Source of the DNA: Diphasiastrum complanatum
Taxonomy: Eukaryota; Streptophyta; Lycopodiopsida; Lycopodiales; Lycopodiaceae
Direction: 5' to 3'
DNA length: 64,000 bases
Assembly: GCA_029204225.1 (NCBI GenBank)
Contig: CM055101.1
Location: forward strand, 62,686,171 to 62,750,170
Position 1 is the first letter of the stretch; each line of letters begins with the position of its first letter. Both the position numbers and the translations under genes were made by a program. Below the pieces are notes generated by a model. That model made no database searches. It had not been told where the DNA came from and saw nothing but the letters and a program-made list of their open reading frames with translations. Below are positions 51,540 through 63,500 of the stretch, in pieces.

Positions 51540-52170
51540 ACCTTTGATGTATGCCATGTTGTGTACTAGACCAGATCTTGCATACACCATTAGCACATTA
51601 AGTTAATTCATGTCTAGTCCTAGGATCTTACATTGGAAAGCATTAAAGAGATGATGAAGTAATTCAAGGAAGTTTAGATCACATTTTATGTTATGATGGA
51701 AATGCTATTGACCCATTAGTCCTATGAGGCTACTTCGACTCAGATTGGGGAGGAAATGCCTCTACTAGAAAATCTACCTCTAACAGCTATTTTTTTCTGG
51801 CAAGGGGACCAATTTCATGGAAATCAAGAAAGCATAAATTAGTGGTGCTTTCCTCAACTGAAGCAAAGTACATCGCAACATGTCCAGTTTCAAAAGAAGC
51901 AATATGGATCAGGTTATTACCCCACAACTTACATCACACTCAATTAAATGCTACTACCATTCTATGTGAAATTTGAGCTGTATTTCACTGTCATTGAATC
52001 CCAGATTTCATGGCAAGTCTAAGCACATCAAAATACAATATTATTTTATTCAAGAGAAGGTTTTCTTAGGGCAAGTGATTTTTCAATATTGCTCCACAAT
52101 AGAAATGGTTGCAAACATATTCACCAAAGCTCTTTCAGGATCAAGCATCAAAAGTTTTTCAGCATGCTAA
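51540..52170 (+). pseudogene. pol: Copia E RNase H
   Basis: The readable blocks are GYFDSDWGGNASTRKSTSNS, ISWKSRKHKLVVLSSTEAKY and VANIFTKALSGSSIKSF, the ordered Copia RNase H motifs (SDWAG, SSTEAEY, D.FTK.L). Several stops are present. The preceding 100 bp retain only scraps of the polymerase C-terminus. Confidence 0.85.
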
Positions 52171-52215
52171 ATCTGACGAAGACACCAAGGCACCAATCGT
52201 GACCTTAAGGGAGAC

Positions 52216-54256
52216 TGTTGGAAATTAAGTTCATAGTTTCCTCCTTGGTGATACAATTTCTATTTTAAAATTTTTCCTGCACATTTTTTTATCACTAATC
52301 TAGGGTCAGATGTAACCTACTTTGGTTCTATGTCTGCTCATCTGATACCTACAGGAATCACATAACTCAGACAACCGAACTATTTGAAGGACGACTACAT
52401 CAGGCTTCCAGCTAATTTTCATCCATGGATCAAAGACTAAAGGGTAACCAATCCTACTCTTTTTCACATTCAAATGTCAAGTTCAAGAATTTGAAGAACA
52501 TTGAAGACCTGGCCATCTTCAACAACCTCAACAAATCAGTCTTTCCTGTCAGTCTGTAGAAATACATTGCCTTCACAATAGTCTACAGATATGAGTTGAT
52601 TGTCGCATAGTTTCCATTTTTTCCAACTCTTGAAAAATGAGACAATTTTTCAATAGTGACTTCTTTTCAAATAGTTCAAAGAAATGCACTGTTTGTTGAC
52701 TTTTTTGTTTTCCAAAATGCGAAAAATGTGAAATGTGACTATTTCGACATCATGGTCATTTCGTTTGCATTTTTCGAAATGTGAAAAATGTGAAGTGTTC
52801 TACTCCGATGAGCAACATCTCCAGCTACTTCCGAAAATATGCGAAAAATGAGAAGTATGTGACAAATGTGAAAGATTTCAGATCCTTAAGATCCAATCTA
52901 CTTGAATGATCTTTGGTTAGAAAGAGAAATACACTACCAATTTCACCAATGTAGAAAAATCAGCATCTACACACAATTTGAGATGCAAACACTAATAGAA
53001 CTTGATCAAACTTGAATGAAATGATTATGTACTGTTGCTGTCCGTACAAAACTAGCAAGCTAATGTATTTCACACGTGTGGATCCAAAAATAGCAAATAT
53101 AGATCATTCTACACATAGAATTGCAAGCAATCACCAAGATAGTGCACCAATGGATAGTAGAACCCAAGAGAACCATGTATAAGCATGAAATGAGATAGAG
53201 AAGAGAGAAGATGACTCTCTCCACGAGTTACATCCTTTTATAGCAGGTCCAAACCCTATTTGGCCACTTGGCTTTCCCGCCAAAATGCTAACCCTACCAA
53301 TTTTGGGTCTAGATTCAATGTACCCAACTTATTCAAATTGAATCTACTCAAACTCGCATTCTATCTTTCCCACACTTTCAAAAAGTGTTTATTCAAATGA
53401 AATTTAGACCAATGAACTTTGAAAAGTCAACCTCTAAGTCTAAAACAAGTTTTGGCCTCAATATGCCAAATATGGAAATATTGCAAAATGTGATGAAACT
53501 AGTTGAATCTTTCACAACAAACTCATCCACATCAACAACTTCGAGTTTTTTGACCTAAGTACACATTGTACAGCTATCATTGTAGTTCAATACTTCTTGA
53601 GTACAACAAAATACATAGTTGAAAGTTAAACATTTATTGTAATTAATTACATGGATGCGGTGTATAAATACATCTTCATCACGCATTTTCCATGATGCTC
53701 CGCCAACGGAGTGATAGATATCTAGCATCCAAGTTATGCCTCCATTCTGGTTGTAACATTTTAGTGCTGTTCAAGATTTCAGTGTAATATAGAAGCAACA
53801 TGCTCTTTCATCTGTGTCTAACACGTAGATGTATGCATGTTGTGATTTGATTACATTTTCTACTACTTATTCACGTTGGTTCACTCACTCTGATCAGATC
53901 ATGGACGTTTACGACTCCTTAGAATCTGATCAGATGATGGATGTCTTTTTTTGCGATGCCTGAGGAACAACATTATCATATTACACCATCACACTAAAAT
54001 TATGAACTAAACTCATTAGTGAAACTAGGCATCAGTAATACCACACCTTATCTAATCTCTTTGGCGGAATGTACACATATTTATTTGAGTATGAATCACT
54101 TTTAAGATCCTATTGGTGAGAACGCTTGAGCTGTAATTATATCTCTACATTTACATTCTTTTAGACTGTTCTTGCTTATAGCATCCCATAATAACCGGAG
54201 AGTTGTTTCGCAACTATTTTCTTCTCTCTTCCTCCATTCGTGTCCCGCCTCCAACA
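52216..54256 (+). repeat. 3' LTR of Copia E, interrupted
   Basis: It begins TGTTGGAAATTAAG after the polypurine tract. It is split at 52,867 by a solo LTR; removing 52,867-53,521 restores co-linearity with the 5' LTR. Confidence 0.85.
52867..53516 (-). mobile_element. Solo LTR of the Copia B family
   Basis: 650 bp with inverted ends TGTGAAAGATT and AATCTTTCACA, flanked by a perfect 5-bp duplication ACAAA (52,862-52,866 and 53,517-53,521). The undisturbed 5' LTR of Copia E has a single ACAAA at this site. On the minus strand it matches the LTR at 11,816-12,364. There is no internal sequence, so it arose by LTR-LTR recombination after insertion. Confidence 0.92.
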
Positions 54257-54470
54257 AATAACAGTCAAGCAAGCACATCTTATCGACATTACAAATTGAG
54301 TGAGTCTATGACAATGCCACTAGGAGAAGTAGCGTCGATCTATGAGGATTAGTATCAACCAACTTTATCATGGGATCCTTTGATGGATGGTGTCGACTAT
54401 CCATTTGTTGATGAACAAGGTTATCAAGAATGACCACCAGACCCATACGGTTATTACTGAAAAGCTGGCA
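54257..54470 (+). pseudogene. Unknown ORF, 3' part, continuing 49,230-49,512
   Basis: It reads on from the pre-insertion frame: NNSQASTSYRHYKLSESMT, LSWDPLMDGVDYPFVDEQGY and PPDPYGYY, with two stops. The acidic, Tyr/Pro-rich C-terminus is not assignable. Confidence 0.3.
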
Positions 54471-54648
54471 AGTCCATATTCTGGTTGATTATCATCAACA
54501 AATAAAGCCTCAAATTTTACGTAAGTGATATCCTATCCATGCTTTTTCTGATGCATATCCTCACTCGCAACAAACGTGTTAACAACCTTATACCACAACA
54601 AATACAAGCAGGTGTCGTGGGAACATCACCTATTTAGGTGGGGGATAT

Positions 54649-55225
54649 TGTTGGGCACTTACTAGGTCCCACCACTAAAGTACTATTTAGCTAGGTTGAT
54701 GTCAGAATCCCCGTCGTCGATCTGGTGATTGCTAAAGCATAAACATGTGACGAATGCTACATTACCGCCCAACCATAGTGGTACTGCCACCTCACCCCCG
54801 TGCACTAGAGCCATAGACCGCCATCAAGCAAGCTTGGATCTCCGATAGGCCATGGTGTCCCATACCACCATGCCTTACTCTCGACCCTCGCCTACCTACA
54901 TCTTGAGGCCTAGATAATCGTCCTGACTTGACCACCAGTGGAAGAGCTCTTCACTCTCCAGGAGATAATGAATGCCAAGCTCAAAGAGATCCACCTCTAT
55001 ATACATAGTCCAGGTGGGGTCATCTCTGACCATAGGAGTCACACATGACCATCGACACACGGTAGTTGTGCACATCGACGTGAGTTCATAACAAAAATTC
55101 ATCGCATGCCAATAAGAGATTGACATGTGGCACCCAAAAGACATATAGCTCTAGATCAACATTCTGTTCCATAATGAGACCGTCAGATCAAGTTTCCTAT
55201 TGCGTGCCCTTATGGGTATGTAACA
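54649..55225 (-). repeat. Copia 3' LTR, minus strand (577 bp)
   Basis: On the minus strand it begins TGTTACATACCC directly after the purine tract AAAGGGGGAAGGAA (plus 55,226-55,240) and ends GTGCCCAACA. The RNase H remnant upstream fixes the orientation. No second LTR was found. Confidence 0.65.
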
Positions 55226-55299
55226 TTCCTTCCCCCTTTAAGAGTCTCCTCCTAATGGAAAAACCAATCAATCTTAAATAGTCTTCTCTCTCCTAGGTG

Positions 55300-55700
55300 T
55301 CCTCATCATCTGACTTGTCTTTCCAATGTACTATAATGTACTACTTCTTACTAGACCACGGAAAATAGCCATTGCCGAAATTGAAAGCATGCCCTATGGT
55401 TGATCTTCTATCGTCTATATTACCAGCGCAATTACGATCAAAGTACCCTTGTAATCTAGGCAAATCATGTTGTCCTCTATAAATCAAACCAAGATTGGAT
55501 ATGTCTATCTTTCACGCACCTCAAGATACTTTATGTAGCTTTCCAATGATCCAAGGTAGGTGATGACATAAATTGGCTAATCAAACTCACAACATAGTGA
55601 ATATCAAGACGTGTGGCGGTATGATAAATTAAACTCCCAATTAGCTGACGAAATAAGTGTCAACTGGACCACTGTCATCAAAGCGAGATAAATTTTTTAC
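55300..55700 (-). pseudogene. pol: Copia RNase H fragment
   Basis: The minus strand shows LGVYLIYHTATRLDIHYVVS, FMSSPTLDHWKAT, GYFDRNCAGNIDDRRSTIGH and YFPWSSKK in order, as in Copia RNase H, with several stops. In the catalytic SD(S/A)DWAG position it has FDRNCAG. It belongs with the LTR at 54,649-55,225. Confidence 0.8.
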
Positions 55701-57061
55701 CAACTTCACATATTGTAGTAGATGGATTACAATCAGACATGTGAAATATTTTCAAGGTTCCATAAACATGCTTTGACAAGCCTAATTTCATTTGCATTCT
55801 GCCATACGTCTACTCCTGAGTAGTAGTGCATACCACACTAATGTATCATGTTCAAGCAATAATTACAAACCTAAGTAGTTCTTAGGGCTCGATAGATGGT
55901 AGCCCTTTAGTCTAGAAACCTACAAAGAGAAAAAGATCGTATAAGAAATGATTCCTTATTGCACTTTCAATTGTTGTGTACTTTTTATAGAATACTGCTC
56001 TTGCTTGCCAATAAGGATTTTCCACTCTTTGTGATGACCATATGATGAGACTTCCACTATTTCTTGCAAAGAATGTTAAATGATGCCATAATATGTGCTG
56101 CATTTCATAAAAATAAAATCTAAATCATTCAAAGTAGAAGTATTTAAATTAGTAGCACAGAGCTGTCTACAATAATAGATAAATCTTACCATATTACTAG
56201 TTGTTTTGTGTATCAAATTAATAATGGAATAACACAAAAGATAGATTTGGAGCTACTCATGAGTGTTGCAAGACATATACGAGTAGGAAACATAAACCCA
56301 CCGGGTCCGGGCATCAAAAAATTAGATTGATAACCAGAATTAGATTGATAACCGTCAATCATAACCACACTTATCTTTTTTCCATCCAACACTAGACAAA
56401 ATCTAGTTCAAGTCGGAAACATAAACCCACCTAGGTCTGGGTATCAAAAATTAGATCGATAACGACCAATCATAACCACACTTATGTTTTTTTCATCCAA
56501 CACTAGACAAAATCTAGTTTTGGCCTTATACATGTGGATGACCTAAAGTTCACCCTCTAGTCTGGTTTGAAGATACTTTTGAGCAACTCATAGATCTAAT
56601 TGAGTGTGCATAGTGCAAAACTAGATCTGGAGTTTAGGTATGTAAAAAATTAAGTACGCTGTTGGTTCGAACATTCAAAAATATTCCAATACCATGGAAC
56701 TGAGTGATTTGGGTTTCCAAAAACAGGGAATCTTTTCCGACACCAATTAAAAATAGTGAAGTGTGAATCGTGATACCCGGGCAACAGTGGTCACTGCTAT
56801 GCACGTTTTACTAGGTTTTGCAGCTTCTTTCTTTAGTGCTGAACTTCAGTGTCATCCAATAGGAATCTCCCAAAATGCTGGCTAAAAAGTAGCTCCATCG
56901 TAAATGGTGCGTAATCCTGCATGCAAATTGCATATTACGAGAAAAAATTTGTCCACATTTCCTGAACTCTGTGCTTGAATGCTGACTTGTTTCTGGAAAT
57001 ATGATGATCATGCCGCCAGCTTACAGAGAAAATACCGCCACGCACTTAGCACCTCAATACC
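55701..57061. other. AT-rich intergenic with a ~120-bp tandem duplication
   Basis: Copies at about 56,283-56,411 and 56,412-56,522 share 'ggaaacataaacccacc', 'gggtatcaaaaattagat.gataac' and 'catccaacactagacaaaatctagtt'. The first copy also contains an 18-bp internal duplication ('agaattagattgataacc'). No gene was seen. Confidence 0.6.
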
Positions 57062-59531
57062 ATGGAGACATCGGAAAACACAGACCTCACAGTTGAGTCT
57101 GAAAGAGTGTCTAAAGTAGCTGCTCAAGATGTACATGATAGCGATATGAGGCTTAATCTGCTGCAACGTTCTAAGGATGAAATATTGCAAGGTAAGATCC
57201 CTCAAGTGCTACTTTCGAACTAACTGTTAATGGACTCATCTGCTCAGAACTTATGCAAACAAAGCACAAAAATACGATGACATATAACCTCATGCAAACA
57301 ACAAATTGAGAAAAATCACAATGAAGAAACGTAAGATTTCAATGCTGCAACGCGTGTCATGAAAAATTCCATGTCTGAATACTGTAAGATAGACACATTA
57401 TTGCTATACAGTATAAGCCGTCTTCTGTAGTTCATATGGATTGCAGGATTCCCTTAAAAGTAACGTACTCCTTAATCTCTTCTCTATGCTAACGTTCCTC
57501 TGCTACTTTTATTCTACCAAATATCAGATATTGCATCCTGTAAGTAATATTTTGATTTCTAGACAGTGAACTAAATTTTTACAGTATTCTCCTATTGTCT
57601 AATCGAATCTTGTATTTCTTTTGTAATTAATTGATATATTTATCTAGCTCTAATGATACATTGATTAGATAATGCTAAATTCAAATGCCAATCCATCACA
57701 CACCTTCGAAATTGATAATGGTTGCTACAAGTTGCCGCTTCGCGGCCTGAAAGCTGAGAAATAACAGATGCATTTGATTGTTTTGTCGAAACTAGAGCAG
57801 TTTCTGGTTTGAAGGGAGACGAAGATGGCAAAATTGCAGATACAAGCTCAGACCTGTATAAAGCATCGGAATTATTATCTAAATCGGAAGCATATTTCCA
57901 AGGAGACGCTGGACACTTGCAGAGACTATTCCAGGATGAAATTGACGAGTTTCACCAGAAGCCAACTTCAAGAAAAGATGAAACAGAAAGCATGGAGGTA
58001 ACGGGAGGGTTTAATACTATCTATTTACCTTTTGCAGTTACAACAATTTCTAATTGGAATTTAAAAAAAATTCCTGAACGACATGTTATATATTGACTCG
58101 TCGCAGGTTCATATGAGAGTAACGAGCCGTTGGTATGCCACATTGCTGCGTTTAGGAACACGTCGGTTTATTCAGGACTACGAGAAAAATAGTTGGATTG
58201 GTAGAGGCAGCAGGTTAGTGCTTCTGTAAGTGCATAAATGGAATAAAGGAAATATACCTGAATTATTGATCTCTTTCTGGAATGCTAAGTTAGCGTAGTC
58301 TTACTATCAACAGAAGTACTAGTTCCGCCAATCTGCAAGTTCAATAAATTACCTAAAACGTACTGTACTGTTATCATCACTTTTGCGACAGGATATAATG
58401 ATGTTGTGCATACTGCAGCCCTTTGAACTAATATATTATAACTTATGTGGCATCGAACAGAGGTCTAGTTAGTCATGTGCTGACAATTGAGTAGTCGTTC
58501 ATTCTAATCGTTTGCAAATAGATGTGGTTTCATTTCTTTCGTCTAGATCTACACCAAAGCGAAAACTACAAACTCATATTCTGATCCTTAATATCCTGCG
58601 ATGTTCAGATGGGAACCGTCGTTAGGTGGATGCTTTTCAAAAGAGTGCCAAATACTATATGTGGCCTTACATAATACAATCAATGATATTGCGCGAGAGG
58701 GTTTTATAGCTCAAGATCGTGATGTTGGGATCTATCTCAGAACAATTGTATGTCATCCTTCAATCTATTGAGCATTTAAGCTATCGTCCAAACACGATTC
58801 ATTCTTTGATCGAACTTAATTCCATGTTGCAGAGGTATAAATTTCTCGTCTCCTGATATTCCTCTAAATGGTCCTTCGTCTTCAGTGGGACAGGTGGCTT
58901 GCCTCATGCTTGACCGAAGCAGAATGGAAAGAAGGCGGTTTCGATCCTTCCATTGAAGACTACATGAAGGTTGCAACCTGTTCCATCGCGTTGGAGCCAA
59001 TTGTACTTAGCTCCATGCTCTTTTTGGGGGAAAAGCTAACCGAAGATCTGTTAGACACCCAAGAGTTCTCTAATTTAATGAATCTCGTAAACATCATCGG
59101 CCGCCTTCTGAATGACATTCGAAGTTACAAGGTGACACAACCTAATCTACTCATATCTTAGAGACGTAGAAATCATGTCTGTCAAGTAGTACAATTTTAT
59201 TGCTAAAATAAGCTGTATATCATGTTTTCAGAGGGAGCTCGGTCAGGGAAAATGGTGCAGCGTGGCAATATACGTAAAAGAGCATCCCGAAGTGAGCCAC
59301 GAAGAGGCAGGAAGGCAGATACAGGGAATGATAGAGGAGATGATGATGGAGCTGATCCGTGCAGTGCTGCAGCCTAGCATTGTTCCAAAGTGTTGCAGAT
59401 CGGTGATGTCGAATTTGGAAGATAGCATTGTCTTGGCCTCTTTTATCAGATTGGTACTGTTGCTGAAAAGCAATGTATCATCCACATATAGAGTGATAAT
59501 GCTAAAAGACTGCTGCACTGCTTTGAAGTAA
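57062..59531 (+). CDS. Truncated, chimeric terpene synthase (ent-kaurene-synthase-like), probable pseudogene
   Basis: Exons 57,062-57,191, 57,801-57,997, 58,107-58,213, 58,609-58,747, 58,886-59,131 and 59,232-59,531 all use GT-AG and join in phase to 372 codons without a stop. Exon 2 gives DTSSDLYKASELLS and exon 3 SRWYATLLRLGTRRFIQDYE...WIG. Exon 4 gives ILYVALHNTINDIAREGF. Exon 5 gives LTEAEWKEGGFDPSIEDYM and GRLLNDIRSYK, completed by RELGQGK in exon 6. This is the NSE metal-binding motif (N-D-x2-S-x3-E), split by an intron as in plant diterpene synthases. Missing: most of the N-terminal domains and the exon or exons between 3 and 4 that should carry DDxxD. After about 59,397 the frame runs through antisense Copia sequence for 45 codons, so the true C-terminus is lost. 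Without DDxxD, normal class I catalysis is not expected. Confidence 0.72.
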
Positions 59532-59985
59532 ACATTAGAATCTGAAGAGCTAGGTGTGTAGCCGTGATCAATATATTAATAAGGAAAGTATTGATCCTTT
59601 GAAACCATGCTCGAGCAGATTGCTTCAAGCCATAAAGTGCCTTATGGAGTTTACACACATGATTGTGTTTACCCTCGATAATATAATCTTCGGGTTGCAC
59701 CATGTAAATGTCCTCTTCAATAACTCCATTGAGATATGCTATATGTACATCCATTTGATGTATTTCCAAATCTGCTGCAGCGACAAATGATAGCAAAAGT
59801 CGAATAGAAGAATGCTTGACTACTAGACTGAAAGTCTCAGTGTAATCTACATTGTATATCTGAGAAAATCCTCTGGCGACAAGTCGTGCCTTTCTCTTGT
59901 TGATGCTTCCATCTGCATTGTACTTGACTTTGAAAATCCATTTGCAATGAACTATGTTTCTGCGAGGTAATTGGACAATTGCCAA
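59397..59985 (-). pseudogene. pol: Copia reverse transcriptase fragment
   Basis: The minus strand reads HCKWIFKVKYNADGSINKRK, RLVARGFSQIYNVDYTETFS, IHQMDVHIAYLNGVIEED and LHKALYGLKQSARAWF. After a frame change it reads ITLYVDDTLLFS (YVDD box) and FDITDL. These are all Copia polymerase blocks in order. It overlaps the 3' end of the terpene synthase frame and meets a plus-strand gag head-to-head at about 59,970. Confidence 0.9.
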
Positions 59986-60290
59986 TTACTATTTGTGGAA
60001 ATTTAAGATGAAGACCTTGCTAATAGCCAACGAGTTGTGGGATGTTGTCACATGTATCAAAGTAAAGCTTGAAGATGACACAACTGACTCAAAGGGAAAG
60101 TTGAAGGTAAAGCTTTCGCGCTTATTATCCTCAATATATCAAATACTCAGATTGGTCACATATCTGAAGCTCAAACTTCGAAAGAAGTATGGGACATCCT
60201 GAGTCACTATATGATGTGAGAGACATGACTTCCAAGTTACATCTAAAAAAAAAATTCTTCACTTTCAAGATGTCGAATGGTGATTCACTT
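59967..60290 (+). pseudogene. gag: Copia gag fragment, plus strand
   Basis: NWTIANYYLWKFKMKTLLIA and NELWDVVTCIKVKLEDDTT match the gag at 2,533 (family A). The frame breaks near 60,120; later words in other frames continue the gag pattern (MTSKLHLKKKFFTFKMS). There is no start codon of its own. Confidence 0.72.
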
Positions 60291-60339
60291 CAAAATCACA
60301 TGTGACCAGTTTAAGTGTTTCTTGCAATAGTTGGCCGAT

Positions 60340-60545
60340 GTTTATCGACGATCAAGCAACAACTACAACATGATGGAAAACTTCCTCTATTACCCAGAAG
60401 ATCTTCAAGAACTAGCAGACCACCTCATAGGTATATCAACGACTCTACAACCTACCTTGTTCATGAGACGACATCTGTCGAAGAGGCACTCAGTCAGTCA
60501 GATTCAGATCTCTAGAAAGAAACTATGGGTAAAGAGTATTTATCT
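60340..60545 (+). pseudogene. pol: Copia integrase/polymerase linker
   Basis: LLPRRSSRTSRPPHRYINDS and VEEALSQSDSDL are the typical end of Copia integrase and approach to the polymerase ('RRS.R.S.PP.RY', then 'EAL..PD...W..AM'). It follows gag directly, so the protease and integrase core are deleted. Confidence 0.65.
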
Positions 60546-63500
60546 GTTGACAGATTCTCTGTCTGTAGAATCTATTAACTAGTCTGCTTCTTACTTCTTG
60601 CGTACAGAACTATTTCTTGCCTATTACCAGGCTCGTTTGGGCATTACTTGGCTGTTTTCTTATTTGTTACAATGCCCAGGCCAGGCAGAAACGGACTGAA
60701 TATCTTTGTAGTATTGTGTCCTTGCCTATCAGAGGACAACTTAGGTCTGTCTCTCTTGAACCATGTCACATCCAATCAATCCATCATGTAACCAAAACGT
60801 TCAACCAAATGATCGGCATGCAGTTCAGGTGAACAACCATGAAATCTACTTCTACTTTGCTGCAAAATGAACTTAAATCAGATCCTAAGCACTGTTATAC
60901 TTGCATATATTGACAAAACAAGAAACAAGAACTAATCTACAACATTTTAGAGGCCCAGGAATCAAGAAACCAACCAGTCTTTTGATTCTTGGACATCCCG
61001 AGAACATCAAGAACTAGAATGTTGGAGGATATGCAAGGTTTATGCCACATTTCTAGCCTATTTAGTTTACTTGAATGCTTATTCCTACATTAATCCACAA
61101 ACAAGAAATGAAAACTAATCCACAACTAGAAAAGCAAGAAAACTAATCCACTCTAAGTCCACAACCACACACAATATGAATGGAAGGGCATGATCATAGG
61201 GGCATCACTCAAGAAAACCATCATGATCAAGGAGCTTAGTATAGTATCAAACTCATGGGAAATCTTCTTATTAAGCATGGAAAATATACAATGCAAAAAG
61301 CTCCTCTTCACAAAGAGGGAGACTCTTAAATAAGCAAGAGATCTCCTTAGGTGGCATCCTAGTGAAATTTTCACATTTCACAAATTACAAGTGGAATAAT
61401 GCTCTCCACTAGAGGTCACCATCAAAAAGTGGCTCACTCTATTTTCTTTAAGAGGGGTCTACTTGCATTTATTACATTTGTCTAGAAATACTAGTTCCTA
61501 CATGGTCATTCCATCTTTCGGGATTCACCATGAGGCTTACACAGTTCTGGCTTGTCATGACTAACTACTATTCCTCGACTCTCATACTCGGCTCCCAGTC
61601 TTTGTTCGTCTCGTCTCCTCAGAGACCTCCTAGGTCTAAGGTGAGAGGTGCTCTTGAGTTGCTCTATTCGAGTACATTGGGGATTCGTCAGAATCAGCCA
61701 ACATCATCCCACCCCTAATGAATTGTAGGACCCACTGCAACTCATATTGGATGATGTCGCTCCGCTCCTACATTGGTGTCTTCGATCGGCACTTGGAAAA
61801 GCATAGATTCTCGTTCGCTTACATAAAACCAAGTGTTTATTGTTGTCAGTCTTGATCAAAAACTATTTTCACAAATTGTCATAATTTAACCAGAATGTCT
61901 TATTGCTGCAATTGGATGACATTCACAAAATTTGGAGTGTTCCCAGTAGCTTGACAACTCTGCATGCCTGAGTGCTTTCCTCATGTCCTTTTATCCCTTG
62001 TATTTGCCATTGACAAATTCACCTTTGGTTTCTTGGCAGGTACTAACTTCTGGGAGGACTGTATCCTCCATTTTGTTTCTGGGTGTTTCCACAGTTTTTC
62101 ACTCAGTCGAAGTTCCAGTCTTAAGGAAAACCTTCGTTCTGCAGGTTGCACAAACTTCGATTATCAGTCTCAAGGGGATGGACTCATGATCAAAATTTGG
62201 TGGTAGGAACAGATCTGGATGGATGGTTTGGTAACGGTAATGAAACATGATGAAGGCTTGGTGGCAGGGTGAAGGAACTGATAGTTCTACAGTTGCAACT
62301 TTGGACCCTTGCAATGTCGAGCTTTGACCACCACTTGCTGGGTGACGAACTCACTTTATTTTGCAGGTTCACAGTTGTCTTCATCTTTCTTTTTTTGTAG
62401 CTCTTTCTTTTGATTCGTTACTTTTGGATCTCTTTGGGCTTCATAGGAGGGGATTCAACTATCATTGCTCCAAAGAGTTTCTTGTGATCAAGATTGATCT
62501 TACTCATCTGTTGCTTAAATTTTGTCTTTCCCTCCTCAGCTTCTTTGCTTAATTTCTTATGTCTTCTAGCTGCTTTGTCTGCTTCTTAGATCTTCGTTTG
62601 GCTGATCAACCATTGTAGGTGGTAGTTAGTCTCCGCAAGACACTTGGAATGATCTATTAGCTGCTTCGGTAAGACTGTAAAAAATTGGGGATTTCTCAGA
62701 AGAACAATGAAATGATGATAAACAAACAGATGGAAGGTAGGGTGGAAGTGGTGTCATCGGTAGATGGTGTGAATGATAGGCATGAGAATGGGCGCAAAAG
62801 TATGGCAAGAGATCGGTTCAAGGAGACTGATTTTCCAATGCTTGTGTTTCCCTTTCTGAAGGATCCTCATCATGACTGGGGTACTTATTTTGATTGAGTC
62901 TCTTTGAATTGCCCATCTATCTTTTTAGCCTTGTCTTTTTCATATTTGACTTGTGACCTTGGTTGTCAATCTTGTTGATGTTGTTGCTAGCAGCGTAACT
63001 GCTCCAGTGGATCCAAGCATATCCACTCTCTCTCCCCCCCCCCTCCCCCCCCCCCCCAAATCTGTCGATGGAGATGTTGTTGCTGGTAATTGTTCATGCT
63101 TAGGATTGGATCGGTGTGTGGAACACGTAGTTGAAAACATGTTGAACATGTGATTGGACTAAAGATTGAACAAATTTTAACTAAATTTGTTTCGATCTTG
63201 CTATAGTTGACTTGAAGATGAATATGGCAATGAGATATAGGAATCAGTTCGGACGTGATATGTACTTCGTAGATTTGGTAGATGCGCAAAAATCCGAAAC
63301 TCTGTATAAGGTGATTTGAAGATTGATATATGAATGAAAATGTGTTCTTGAGATGCTCTACGGAAGACTCTCATGCAGTAGGTATTTTTCATGCAAAAAT
63401 CAATCACACACTAGGAATGAAGAGCAACAAGGAAATAAACAAACTGTACACAGAGAGAGAGAACTGTATAGCACTTGTCGAACAAAATTTGGATTCATCA

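Larger units (their letters stand above)
49513..54256 (+). mobile_element. Copia E, internally deleted, with a solo LTR inside its 3' LTR
   Basis: The 5' LTR is 49,513-50,580 and the 3' LTR is 52,216-54,256; they are homologous at both ends (TTGGAAATT.AGTTCA...CGCCTCCAACA). The primer site TGGTATCAAAGC is at 50,584-50,595 and the polypurine tract AAGGGAGAC just before 52,216. Gag is followed by a deletion of about 3 kb of pol and then RNase H. The 3' LTR is longer because it carries a 650-bp solo LTR and because the 5' LTR lacks about 310 bp present at 52,325-52,650. Target duplication was not evident. Confidence 0.85.

Noticed and set aside
54896-55144. 82-codon minus-strand frame as a gene
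   Set aside because: It lies entirely inside the Copia LTR at 54,649-55,225.
62099-62314. Gypsy integrase C-terminus on the minus strand
   Set aside because: The similarity is a few residues only; no chromodomain, core or LTR was seen.
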